From: Streptomyces hiroshimensis
GTDB lineage: Bacteria > Actinomycetota > Actinomycetes > Streptomycetales > Streptomycetaceae
Reading direction: 5' to 3'
NCBI RefSeq assembly: GCF_014650335.1
Contig: NZ_BMUT01000009.1
Location: forward strand, 130,889-194,888
DNA length: 64,000 bases
The position numbers and the translations under genes are program-made. The notes beneath the pieces were generated by a model. The model had not been told where the DNA came from, searched no databases, and saw only the letters and a program-made list of their open reading frames with translations. Numbering within the stretch: position 1 is the stretch's first letter; each line of letters opens with the position of its first letter. Positions 33,593 through 41,576 of this stretch are shown one piece after another.

Positions 33593-34495
33593 ATGCGACT
33601 GAGCACCGTGATCCTTCCCGACCGCCGCTGGTCCGAGGGCGGCCGGGCCGCCTGGCAGCGCGCCGAGGAGCTGGGCTTCCACACCGCCTACACCTACGAC
33701 CACCTGTCGTGGCGGACCTTCCGCGACGGGCCGTGGTTCGGCGCGATCCCCACGCTGACGGCCGCCGCGGCAGCCACCTCCCGGATACGCCTGGGCACGC
33801 TCGTCACCTCGCCGAACTTCCGGCACCCGGTCACGCTGGCCAAGGAGCTCATCTCCCTGGACGACATCTCGGGCGGCCGCATCACGCTCGGCATCGGCGC
33901 CGGGGGCTCCGGCTTCGACGCCACGGCGCTGCTGAAGGCCGGCCAGGAGCCCTGGACGCCCCGGGAGCGGGCCGACCGCTTCGGCGAGTTCGTCCCGCTG
34001 CTGGACCGCCTGCTCACCGAGGGCGTCGTCACGCACGAGGGCGAGCACTACTCCGCCTTCGAGGTGCGCAACATCCCCGGCTGCGTGCAGCGCCCCCGGC
34101 TGCCCTTCGCGGTCGCGGCCACGGGCCCGCGCGGTCTGCGGCTCGCCGCCCGCCACGGGCAGGCGTGGGTGACCACGGGCGACCCGAAGCTCTTCGAGAC
34201 CGGCACGCCCGAGCAGTCCCGGGCCGCCGTCGCCGGCCAGATCGAGCGGCTGGGCGCAGCCTGCGCCGAGCTGGGCCGGGACGTCTCCGATCTGGGCAAG
34301 ACGATGCTGACGGGCTTCAGCCCGGACCGGCCGCTGGACTCCTTGGACGCCTTCGTCGACTTCGCCGGTTCGCATGCGGAGCTCGGCATCGACGAGATCG
34401 TGGTGCACTGGCCCGTCGCCGACTCGGTCTTCGAGGCGGACGTCGCCGTCTTCGAGAAGATCGCCACGGACGGGCTCGCGCAGCTTTCGGCCTGA
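33593..34495 (+). CDS. LLM-class flavin-dependent oxidoreductase
   Basis: 300-residue luciferase-like TIM barrel. Seen are AEELGFHTAYTYDHLSW (about 24-40), TSRIRLGTLVTSPNFRHP (about 62-79) and SGGRITLGIGAGG (about 93-105), typical of the FMN/F420-dependent class. The substrate is unknown. ATG 33593 has no Shine-Dalgarno but a TAGGCT hexamer (33580-33585) 7 nt before it, which indicates leaderless translation. It is divergent from the HAD gene. The stop is inside a 13-bp repeat. Confidence 0.88.
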   Translation: MRLSTVILPDRRWSEGGRAAWQRAEELGFHTAYTYDHLSWRTFRDGPWFGAIPTLTAAAAATSRIRLGTLVTSPNFRHPVTLAKELISLDDISGGRITLGIGAGGSGFDATALLKAGQEPWTPRERADRFGEFVPLLDRLLTEGVVTHEGEHYSAFEVRNIPGCVQRPRLPFAVAATGPRGLRLAARHGQAWVTTGDPKLFETGTPEQSRAAVAGQIERLGAACAELGRDVSDLGKTMLTGFSPDRPLDSLDAFVDFAGSHAELGIDEIVVHWPVADSVFEADVAVFEKIATDGLAQLSA

Positions 34496-34525
34496 CCGGT
34501 CGGCCTGACCGGTCGGCCTGGTCCG
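34488..34525 (+). repeat. 13-bp tandem repeat (3 units) over the LLM-gene stop codon
   Basis: CGGCCTGACCGGT occurs at 34488 and 34501, and a diverged copy CGGCCTGGTCCGG at 34514. The TGA (34493-34495) is in unit 1 and is copied, out of frame, in unit 2. Confidence 0.88.
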
Positions 34526-34620
34526 GATAAGCCTGATCTGGATTCTGGATAGGGAGGGAGAATCGGGGCATAGGCACCACTGGAGGCGCGTTCCACAGAG
34601 AGCAGCCTTGGAGGTCTCCC

Positions 34621-35541
34621 ATGCACTCCTCGCGTTCCTCGTCGAGCACCCGATTCGCCCCCGACCGGGGGCTCACCGCCCGCATGGTGAGCACGATGTT
34701 CTTCATCGGGCTGCTCTACGTGGTCTTCGTGGGCGTGCTGCTGGCGCTGCTGCGGGGCGCCTGGCCGGTCATCCTGCTCCTCGCGGGCGGCCTGTTCGTC
34801 GCGCAGTTCTGGTTCAGCGACCGGATCGCCGCCTTCAGCATGGGGGCGCACGAGGTCACCCCCGAGCAGGCGCCCGAGCTGCACGGCGCCGTCGACCGCC
34901 TGTGCGCGCTCGCGGATATGCCGAAGCCGCGCGTGGCGATCGCCGACAGCGATGTGCCGAACGCCTTCGCCACCGGGCGCAACCGGAAGAACTCGCTGGT
35001 CTGCGCGACGACCGGGCTGCTGCGCAGGCTGGAGCCGGAGGAGCTGGAGGGCGTGCTCGCCCACGAGCTCTCCCACGTGGCCCATCGCGACGTCGCCGTC
35101 ATGACGATCGCCTCCTTCCTGGGCGTCCTGGCCGGGATCATCACCCGCGTCGGCCTGTGGGGCGGCTTCCGCCGCGTGGGCGGGCGCGACAGCAACACGG
35201 CCGTCCTGGTCGTGCTGATCCCGCTGATCAGCGCCGTCGTCTACGCCATCAGCTTCCTGCTCACCCGCCTGCTGTCGCGCTACCGGGAGCTGTCCGCCGA
35301 CCGCGCCGGGGCCCTGCTGACCGGTCGGCCCTCCGCCCTGGCCGCCGCCCTGACCAAGGTCACCGGGGAGATGGCACGGATACCGACCCGCGACCTGCGG
35401 CAGGCCGAGCCCTTCAACGCCTTCTACTTCGCCCCCGCCTTCTCCAAGGAGAGCTTCGGCCGCCTGCTCTCCTCCCACCCGACGCTGGAACAGCGGCTGG
35501 AGCAGCTCGGCCGGATCTCGGCCCAGCTCGGCCGCGCCTGA
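34621..35541 (+). CDS. htpX: Membrane zinc metalloprotease HtpX (M48)
   Basis: 306 residues with helices at about 24-43, 47-64, 161-178 and 194-215. The zinc site is H148-E-L-S-H152 (HEXXH) plus E223 in YRELSADRAG, as in HtpX, which degrades damaged membrane proteins. Length and layout are normal. GGAGGTCTCCC ahead of the ATG is the ribosome site. It is followed 105 bp later by pspAB, a pairing usual in Streptomyces. The spacer is a polymorphic-looking CGTCTGCC repeat. Confidence 0.94.
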   Translation: MHSSRSSSSTRFAPDRGLTARMVSTMFFIGLLYVVFVGVLLALLRGAWPVILLLAGGLFVAQFWFSDRIAAFSMGAHEVTPEQAPELHGAVDRLCALADMPKPRVAIADSDVPNAFATGRNRKNSLVCATTGLLRRLEPEELEGVLAHELSHVAHRDVAVMTIASFLGVLAGIITRVGLWGGFRRVGGRDSNTAVLVVLIPLISAVVYAISFLLTRLLSRYRELSADRAGALLTGRPSALAAALTKVTGEMARIPTRDLRQAEPFNAFYFAPAFSKESFGRLLSSHPTLEQRLEQLGRISAQLGRA

Positions 35542-35630
<89 letters not shown>

Positions 35631-35646
35631 GAAGGAGCGTGTGCCC

Positions 35647-36255
35647 GTGGGCTTCCTGGACGCCATCCTCGGCCGCAGCAAGCCGGTCCGCCCGGACCTC
35701 GACCAGCTCTTCGCCCTGCCCTCCGCAGCGGTCACCCTCCAGGCGGGAGCGGGGTTCACCCCGACCGGGCTGGGCTCGGTCTGCTTCGCGACCGTGGAGG
35801 GCGGGGCCTTCGCGCAGCTGCAGCAGGACGTACGCGCCCTGCTGGACGCCGACACGGAGCGCGGCGGAGCGCCCGTGGAGTTCAGCCAGGACGCGTACGG
35901 CTACACCTGGCTGCTCGCACGGCAGCCGCCGGAGGACACGGCCGCGCTGGTCAACGACCTGCACGCGGTGAACACACTCCTCCAGGACGGCGGATTCGGG
36001 CCGCAGTTGCTCTGCTCGCTGATGGGCTTCCGCGACGCCGGCGGGCGCTCGCTGGCCCTGGTCTACCTCTACAAGCGCGGCACGTTCTACCCCTTCGCGC
36101 CGGTGGCGGGCGACCGGGGAGAGGGGGCGCAGGGCAAGCAGGAGAAGCGGGACAACGGCCTGGAACTGCAGGTGCGGGCGCTGCTGGCGGACGACCTGCG
36201 GGTCGAGGAGGACCTGGCCCGCTGGTTCCCGGTGTGGGGCGCGCCCGGCCTGTGA
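35647..36255 (+). CDS. pspAB: PspA-associated protein PspAB
   Basis: 202 residues, soluble alpha/beta protein starting GFLDAILGRSKP. It resembles the actinobacterial PspAB family, linked by context to PspA and HtpX in envelope stress; the molecular function is unknown. GTG 35647 is chosen because AAGGAG (35632-35637) is 9 nt upstream; the GTG at 35641 would be only 3 nt away. It sits downstream of htpX, so co-expression under membrane stress is likely. Confidence 0.82.
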   Translation: MGFLDAILGRSKPVRPDLDQLFALPSAAVTLQAGAGFTPTGLGSVCFATVEGGAFAQLQQDVRALLDADTERGGAPVEFSQDAYGYTWLLARQPPEDTAALVNDLHAVNTLLQDGGFGPQLLCSLMGFRDAGGRSLALVYLYKRGTFYPFAPVAGDRGEGAQGKQEKRDNGLELQVRALLADDLRVEEDLARWFPVWGAPGL

Positions 36256-36322
36256 ACAGGGCGGGCACGCCCACGAGCGGTCCGGGCCGGGTGGCCCGGG
36301 ACCGGCGATCCGGTGTGCGGGC

Positions 36323-36865
36323 TCAGCCGGGGAACCGCAAGAACGCCGCCGGTACGCGCTCGACCAGCCATACGCCGTTCTCGCTGACGCGGAAGACGTG
36401 CCCCGCACGGTGCATCCCATGGGCGTCCACGGTCAGCACGACCGCCTTGCCGCGCCGGGCGCCCACGCGCGTCGCCGTCTCGCGGTCGGCGGAGAGGTGG
36501 ACGGCATGCCGGGCCATGGGAAGCAGGCCCTCGGCCCGGATCGCCGCGACGGAGCGCGACACCGTGCCGTGGAAGAGCACTGCGGGTGGTTCGGTGACCG
36601 GCAGGCCGAGGTCGACGGCAACGGAGTGGCCCTGGTTGGCCCGGATGCGGTCGCCGTCGAGCGCGTAGCGCTGCTTGTCGCTGGCGGCGACGACCTCCTC
36701 CAACTCGGCCCGGCTGAACGGGAAACCGTGCGCCGCGCTCGCCGTCAGCAGGGCCTCCACGGGCGTCCATCCCTGGGCGTCCAGGGTGATGCCGATCCGG
36801 TCCGGCTCGTGCCGCAGGTGCTTGGCCAGGTATTTCGAAATGCGCGTCGCGCGCTGGGCGTCCAT
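36323..36865 (-). CDS. kptA: RNA 2'-phosphotransferase KptA/Tpt1
   Basis: 180 residues. It has the Tpt1/KptA signatures: SKYLAKHLRHEP (10-21), IRANQGHS and LFHGT, then HAVHLS and a closing ENGVWLVERVP, which cover the expected Arg-His-Arg-Arg active-site set. KptA uses NAD+ to remove a 2'-phosphate from RNA; bacteria have no tRNA splicing that would make this substrate, so its job is unclear. The start ATG overlaps the PadR stop (ATGA), so the two are translationally coupled. Confidence 0.93.
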   Translation of the reverse strand: MDAQRATRISKYLAKHLRHEPDRIGITLDAQGWTPVEALLTASAAHGFPFSRAELEEVVAASDKQRYALDGDRIRANQGHSVAVDLGLPVTEPPAVLFHGTVSRSVAAIRAEGLLPMARHAVHLSADRETATRVGARRGKAVVLTVDAHGMHRAGHVFRVSENGVWLVERVPAAFLRFPG

Positions 36866-37392
36866 CACCGCTGCCTGGCCTTCCTGAGTTCCTCGGCGGC
36901 CCAGCGGGCCCATTCCTCGCGCATGGCGGTGAAGCGCAGGCCGTACTCGAGAGCCAGCCGGCCGTTCACGGACAGCGCGTCGTCTCCCCAGTCGACGTTG
37001 CGCTCCACTTCCTCCAGCGCCCTGTGGTGGCCCGCGGCGCGCTCGGCCTCGCTTATCAGATAGGCGGTGGCCTCCACGGGCGTGAGGTGGTTGAGGAAGA
37101 AGACCCGCAGCAGGGCGTCGCTGCGGCGGACGGTGCTGGGCGGGGTCTCGGTGAGCCAGCGGTGCAGCTCGGCGCGGCCCTCGTCCGTGACCGAGTACTC
37201 CTTGCGGCCGCGCGGGCCTTCCGCCGCGACCTCCAGCAGGCCGGCCTTCGTGAGCTTGCCCAGCTCGCCGTAGACCTGGCTCTGGGTCGCGGGCCAGGCA
37301 TTGCTCAGCGAACTCTCGAAGCGCTTCATCAGGTCGTACCCGCTGGCGGGCTGGTCGGCCAGCAGGCCCAGCATCGCGTGTCTCAGGCTCAT
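36865..37392 (-). CDS. PadR-family transcriptional regulator
   Basis: 175 residues. The winged HTH (about 1-80) reads SLRHAMLGLLADQPASGYDLMKRFE with SQVYGELGKLTKAGLL and RKEYSVTDEG; the C-terminal helical half has VDWGDDALSVNGRLALEYGL. PadR repressors respond to small aromatic or stress ligands. It is divergent from the membrane protein/carotenoid oxygenase pair, with two GACATGTC palindromes in between. ATG 37392 is chosen (MSLRHAML); 37431 would run over the operator. Its TGA overlaps the kptA ATG. Confidence 0.9.
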   Translation of the reverse strand: MSLRHAMLGLLADQPASGYDLMKRFESSLSNAWPATQSQVYGELGKLTKAGLLEVAAEGPRGRKEYSVTDEGRAELHRWLTETPPSTVRRSDALLRVFFLNHLTPVEATAYLISEAERAAGHHRALEEVERNVDWGDDALSVNGRLALEYGLRFTAMREEWARWAAEELRKARQR

Positions 37393-37415
37393 GGCCACCA
37401 CTTTACCTTCCACTG

Positions 37416-37454
37416 TTGACATGTCGAGCAAGGATCTTCTAGTTTTGACATGTC
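37416..37454 (+). promoter_or_regulatory. Divergent promoter with paired GACATGTC operators
   Basis: TTGACATGTC occurs twice, at 37416-37425 and 37445-37454, 29 bp apart; each ends in the palindrome GACATGTC. The first TTGACA is a perfect -35 with TAGTTT (37440-37445) 18 bp downstream as -10 for the plus-strand genes. Binding of PadR at both palindromes would cover this promoter and the padR leader. Confidence 0.65.
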
Positions 37455-37503
37455 AGAGTTGGAATGTCGGCGGGAAGGCCGACGGGCCCCCGAGGAGATT
37501 TCG

Positions 37504-38061
37504 ATGAACTACGTGCGCGGCTTCATTCCCTGGATCGCCTTCGCGGTCGTCTCGTCCGCCGGCTGGCAGTGGGGTGCAGTGGCCGGGCTCGCCGCCGGTG
37601 CCGGTCTGCTGGTCAAGGAGCGCAAGGCCGGCAGGGCGGGGGAGTCGCTGATCCTGGAGATCAGCACGCTCTGCTTCTTCGCCGCACTCACCGTCCTGGC
37701 CTTCGCCCTCCCGCACAGCGGGCTGCGTCACTTCGGCGGTGCCCTGTCCCTGGGGTGGCTCGCGCTCACCGCCTGGGCCACGCTGGCCGTCGGCCGTCCG
37801 TTCACGACGGGGATCGCCAAGACGCAGGCGCCGCCGGAGGTGTGGGACACCCCGCTCTTCCGCCGTATCAACGTCGTGATCACCTCCGTCTGGGCCCTCG
37901 CCTTCACCCTGACCGCCGCCGCGCTGACCGCTGTGAGCGCCGCCGGCCTCGGCAGCGCCGTGTCCACCCCGATCCAGGTCGCGGGCTTCGCCCTGCCGGC
38001 CCTCTTCACTGCCCGCTATCCCGAGCGCGTCCGCGCCCGCTACGCCCCGGCAGCCCGGTAA
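37504..38061 (+). CDS. Membrane protein of unknown function, paired with carotenoid oxygenase
   Basis: 185 residues with five or six hydrophobic helices and few charged loops (LVKERKAGRAGES, TGIAKTQAPPEVWDTPLFRR). I do not recognise the family with certainty. GAGGAG stands 8 nt before ATG 37504. It lies between the PadR operator and the carotenoid oxygenase gene (29 bp), so it is probably co-transcribed with the latter and repressed by PadR. Confidence 0.78.
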   Translation: MNYVRGFIPWIAFAVVSSAGWQWGAVAGLAAGAGLLVKERKAGRAGESLILEISTLCFFAALTVLAFALPHSGLRHFGGALSLGWLALTAWATLAVGRPFTTGIAKTQAPPEVWDTPLFRRINVVITSVWALAFTLTAAALTAVSAAGLGSAVSTPIQVAGFALPALFTARYPERVRARYAPAAR

Positions 38062-38090
38062 CGCCCTTCACCGCAGAGGAGATCCGCGCC

Positions 38091-39440
38091 ATGACGACGT
38101 CCGCGCCTGCCCACCTCGCCGGCAACTTCGCCCCCGTGGCGGAGGAGCTCACCGCCCACGACCTCCCGGTCACCGGTGCGATCCCGCCCGAGCTCACGGG
38201 CTGGTATCTGCGCAACGGGCCCAACCCCCGGGATGCCGCGTCCAGCCACTGGTTCTTCGGCGACGGCATGATCCACGGTGTGCGCCTGGAGGGCGGCCGG
38301 GCCACCTCCTACCGCAACCGCTGGGTCCGCACCTCCACGTTCACCGACGGCGCCCGGGTGTACGACGAGCGCGGCAATCGCGATCTGGCCGCAGGAGCCG
38401 CCAACACCCATGTGGTGCGGCACGCCGGCCGCACCCTCGCCCTGGTCGAATCCTCCTACCCGTACGAGCTGGACGGCCGGCGCGGGCACGAGCTGGAGAC
38501 CGTCGGCCCCTACGACTTCGGCGGCCGGCTGACGACGCCGATGACCGCCCACCCCAAGACCTGCCCGGTCACGGGCGAGCTGCACTTCTTCGGCTACGGA
38601 GGGCTGTCCGCGCCCTACCTGACCTACCACCGCGCCGATGCCGACGGCGAGTTGGCGGTCAGCAGACCGATCGATGTGCCCGCGCACACGATGATGCACG
38701 ACTTCCACCTCACCCGCTCCCACGTGGTCTTCATGGACCTGCCCGTGGTCTTCGACCTCGACCGCGCCGTACGGCCCGGCGGCGGCATGCCGTACGCGTG
38801 GGACCCCGGCTACGGGGCCCGGCTGGGCGTGCTGCGCCGTGACGACCCCTACGGCGAGGTGCGGTGGTTCGCCATCGACCCCTGCTACGTCTTCCACTCC
38901 CTCAATGCCCACGACGAACAGCAGGCCGGCGGGGAGCGGATCGTGCTGTACGTGGCCCGCTATCCGCACTACGGGAGCGAAGCCGGGGGCCGCGCCCACG
39001 CCACCCTGTGGCGGTGGACCCTCGACCTCGCGACCGGAGCGGTGGCCGAGGAGCAACTCGACGATCAGTCTTGTGAGTTCCCGCGGACGGACGACCGGCT
39101 CGCAGGCCTCGCATCCCGGTACGGGCACGTCACCAGCGCCCCGACTCCCGGCAGGCCCCAGGAGCGGGCGGCCCTGCTCCGCTATGACCTGCACACGGGT
39201 TCCGTCGCCCGCCATGACTTCGGGCCCGGGCGGACCCCCGCCGAGGCGGCGTTCGCCCCCGCCGACGACCGCCCCGGTGGTCCCGGCTGGCTGCTGACGT
39301 ACGTCCACGACGCCGCGACCGACCGGAGCGACCTCGTCATACTCAACGCCGACGACCTCGCCGCCGCCCCGGTGGCCACCGTTCATCTGCCGCAGCGGGT
39401 GCCCTGCGGCTTCCACGGCAACTGGCTCGCGGACTGCTGA
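38091..39440 (+). CDS. Carotenoid cleavage oxygenase
   Basis: 449-residue non-heme iron dioxygenase of the RPE65/CCO seven-blade family. The four Fe-binding histidines are visible: H154 (TAHPKTCP), H203 (MMHDFHLT), H269 (CYVFHSLNAHDE) and H442 (GFHGNW). Such enzymes split carotenoids, stilbenes or lignin-derived alkenes with O2. No carotenoid genes are in the window. ATG 38091 has GCAGAGGAGA upstream; the open frame upstream of it is shadow of the membrane gene. Confidence 0.93.
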   Translation: MTTSAPAHLAGNFAPVAEELTAHDLPVTGAIPPELTGWYLRNGPNPRDAASSHWFFGDGMIHGVRLEGGRATSYRNRWVRTSTFTDGARVYDERGNRDLAAGAANTHVVRHAGRTLALVESSYPYELDGRRGHELETVGPYDFGGRLTTPMTAHPKTCPVTGELHFFGYGGLSAPYLTYHRADADGELAVSRPIDVPAHTMMHDFHLTRSHVVFMDLPVVFDLDRAVRPGGGMPYAWDPGYGARLGVLRRDDPYGEVRWFAIDPCYVFHSLNAHDEQQAGGERIVLYVARYPHYGSEAGGRAHATLWRWTLDLATGAVAEEQLDDQSCEFPRTDDRLAGLASRYGHVTSAPTPGRPQERAALLRYDLHTGSVARHDFGPGRTPAEAAFAPADDRPGGPGWLLTYVHDAATDRSDLVILNADDLAAAPVATVHLPQRVPCGFHGNWLADC

Positions 39441-39513
39441 GCCGGACGAGCACTGCGCCGGGCGGGCCACTGCGCCGGTCCGCTGATCCGGATCACCGGC
39501 CGGTCCGCCGGGC

Positions 39514-40629
39514 CTATCCCGCCTCAGGCCGGGTGACCAGCGCATCCATGGTGCGGGCCCGGACCTCCCGCTCCGCGGCGGCGGCGATGAAAGCGGCGAC
39601 GTTCTCCGGCCCCACGAGATCCGCCACGGCCCGGACGGTCCCCTCGGGGAGCCGGACGGCTCCGGGGGCGGCCACAGACGAGCCGGCAGCGGCCACAGCG
39701 TCTCCCGCCGCACTGTCCGCCCTGCCACCCGCTGCCTCCACGGCGGCGCCCGCCGGATCCGCAGCGCCGCCGCTGCCCGCAGGTTCCCCGGCAGGTCCCC
39801 CGGCAAGCCCCCCGGCCGGCCTTCCGGCGGGGTCACCTGCGTCGTCGCCCTCGGGTGCCGTGCCCATGACGGTCTCGCCGTCCAGATGGTGGCGCAGGTA
39901 GCGCGTGGCCATCGCGCGCATGGCGCGGGCGAGTTCGGCATCGACCGTCTGCTGGGCCAGGGGGCGCAGGCGGCGCACCAGTGCGGCGGCCTCGGCGGCC
40001 TCCTCCTCGGTGGGCGGGTGGCCGAGGTAGGGCCGGAAGACGTATTCGGTGGTGAAGTCCAGGAACCGGCCCGCTATGCGCTCGACCCTCGTGCGCAGTT
40101 CACGCAGGTGGCCGGTGATGGCGGACAGGGGCACCCCGGCGGCGTGGAGCTCGGCGGCGACGGCCAGCTCCTGCGGGCTCGGCACGAGGAACTCCTCGGG
40201 CGAGTCCGGTACGCGCACGAGGACGCCGAGCCGCACCGCCTCCTCCACGGCCGCGTCGTCGGGGGTGCCGCCGAAGCGGGTGTCGAGCTCCGGGCGGGTG
40301 ATCCGGCCGGCCTCCTCGTCCGTCCACGGCCCGGCCACCTCGGCGACGAGCCCGAGGACCGCGCCCAGACCGCGGCCGGTGTCCCAGGCGTCCAGCAGCT
40401 CCTTGATGCTGGCCAGGGTGTAGCCGCGGTCGAGGAGCCCCGCGATCTGGCGCAGCCGCGCCAGGTGGGCGTCCCCGTAGACATTGGCGCGCCCGCGCCG
40501 CTCCGGCTTGGGGAGCAGCCCGCGGTCCTGGTAGGCACGGATCGTGCGGACCGTGGCGCCGCTGCGGTGGGCGAGGTCCTCGATGCGGTATTCGCGGGGC
40601 CGCTCGGGCCGCCCGGGCTGCTCGGACAA
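39514..40629 (-). CDS. MerR-family regulator (TTG start)
   Basis: 371 residues. The MerR HTH (about 14-80) reads YRIEDLAHRSGATVRTIRAYQDRGLLPKPERRGRANVY. A helical C-terminal domain follows, interrupted by an Ala/Gly/Pro linker (about 263-310), and ends in a helix EREVRARTMDALV. The start is TTG at 40629, supported by a perfect AAGGAG 8 nt upstream; no ATG/GTG fits. It is the last gene of the M24 - EphD-like - PF10118 operon, 12 bp after its neighbour, so it may regulate that operon. No Cys cluster for metal sensing is seen. Confidence 0.88.
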   Translation of the reverse strand: MSEQPGRPERPREYRIEDLAHRSGATVRTIRAYQDRGLLPKPERRGRANVYGDAHLARLRQIAGLLDRGYTLASIKELLDAWDTGRGLGAVLGLVAEVAGPWTDEEAGRITRPELDTRFGGTPDDAAVEEAVRLGVLVRVPDSPEEFLVPSPQELAVAAELHAAGVPLSAITGHLRELRTRVERIAGRFLDFTTEYVFRPYLGHPPTEEEAAEAAALVRRLRPLAQQTVDAELARAMRAMATRYLRHHLDGETVMGTAPEGDDAGDPAGRPAGGLAGGPAGEPAGSGGAADPAGAAVEAAGGRADSAAGDAVAAAGSSVAAPGAVRLPEGTVRAVADLVGPENVAAFIAAAAEREVRARTMDALVTRPEAG

Positions 40630-40641
40630 GTGGGTCGCTCC

Positions 40642-41556
40642 TTACGAGAGGGCCGCGCGGCCTATCGCGCCCGCCGCGGTCCGTGCCGCGGGTGAGGTCG
40701 CCAGATAGTCAACGGCCCTGCGCAGCGACCCCTCCTTCGAGGGATGGTACGACCGCCGGAGGTAGCGGGGCACTGCCGCGCCGAGCTCACGCCAGCTGGG
40801 CAGCAGACCCTTCTCCACGGCCCGGTTGTGCTCGCGCAGCGAATAGCGCATCCGTCTCACGAGCCGCGGGTCGTTGCGTATCAGATACCGGGCTCCCCGG
40901 CCCCACAGGTGGAACAGCACCGGCGCCGTCACGGCCATGCCGAGGGCGCGGCGGGCATAGCGCCCGGGCTCGTCCCCGCCGCAGTGCTCGTACATGTCGA
41001 AGGCGACCGCGCGGTGTTCGACCTCCTCCGCGCCGTGCCAGCGCAGCAGGTCCAGCATCACCGGGTCGGGCACGGCCCGGTCCAGTCCTTCCGCCTCCAG
41101 CACCCAGTTGCCGAGCACGGCCGTGAACTGCTCTATGGCGGCGATCAGCGAGAGGCGGAAGCGCAGCCACTCCTGTGCCGTCACCGGCAGGCCGAACGGA
41201 GGCTTCTCACCGAGCAGGACGTCGAAGAGGTAGTCGACGTGGCGGGTGTACGGGGTGGTGTCCAGGCCCTGCGCGGCGAGGTGGCCGAGCACGTACGCGT
41301 GCTGGACGCTGTGCGTGGCCTCCTGGCCCATGAACCCCTTGACGTCCTTGAGCAGCGCCGGGTCCCGGACCAGCGGCAGGGCCTCCTTGAACACCTTGAC
41401 GAACCACCGCTCCCCCGCGGGCAGCAGCAGGTGCAGGACGTTGATGACGTGGGTGGCGGTGGGCTCGTCGGGTATCCAGTGCAGTGGTGTCGCGTCCCAC
41501 TCGAAGGAGACGCGGCGGGGGGCTATCGTGTGCCCGCCCGCGTAGCCGTCGGTCAT
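40642..41556 (-). CDS. Predicted metal-dependent hydrolase (PF10118-type)
   Basis: 304 residues, mostly helical. Conserved acidic/His positions are seen in KGFMGQEATHSVQH (about 97-110) and LRWHGAEEVEHRAVAFDMYEHC (about 174-195). This matches the ferritin-like di-iron pattern of the family annotated as predicted metal-dependent hydrolase; the true reaction is unknown. GGAGGAG precedes ATG 41556. It follows the EphD-like gene by 20 bp and precedes the MerR gene by 12 bp. Confidence 0.85.
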   Translation of the reverse strand: MTDGYAGGHTIAPRRVSFEWDATPLHWIPDEPTATHVINVLHLLLPAGERWFVKVFKEALPLVRDPALLKDVKGFMGQEATHSVQHAYVLGHLAAQGLDTTPYTRHVDYLFDVLLGEKPPFGLPVTAQEWLRFRLSLIAAIEQFTAVLGNWVLEAEGLDRAVPDPVMLDLLRWHGAEEVEHRAVAFDMYEHCGGDEPGRYARRALGMAVTAPVLFHLWGRGARYLIRNDPRLVRRMRYSLREHNRAVEKGLLPSWRELGAAVPRYLRRSYHPSKEGSLRRAVDYLATSPAARTAAGAIGRAALS

Positions 41557-41576
41557 TTCTGCTCCTCCGCCGTCCG

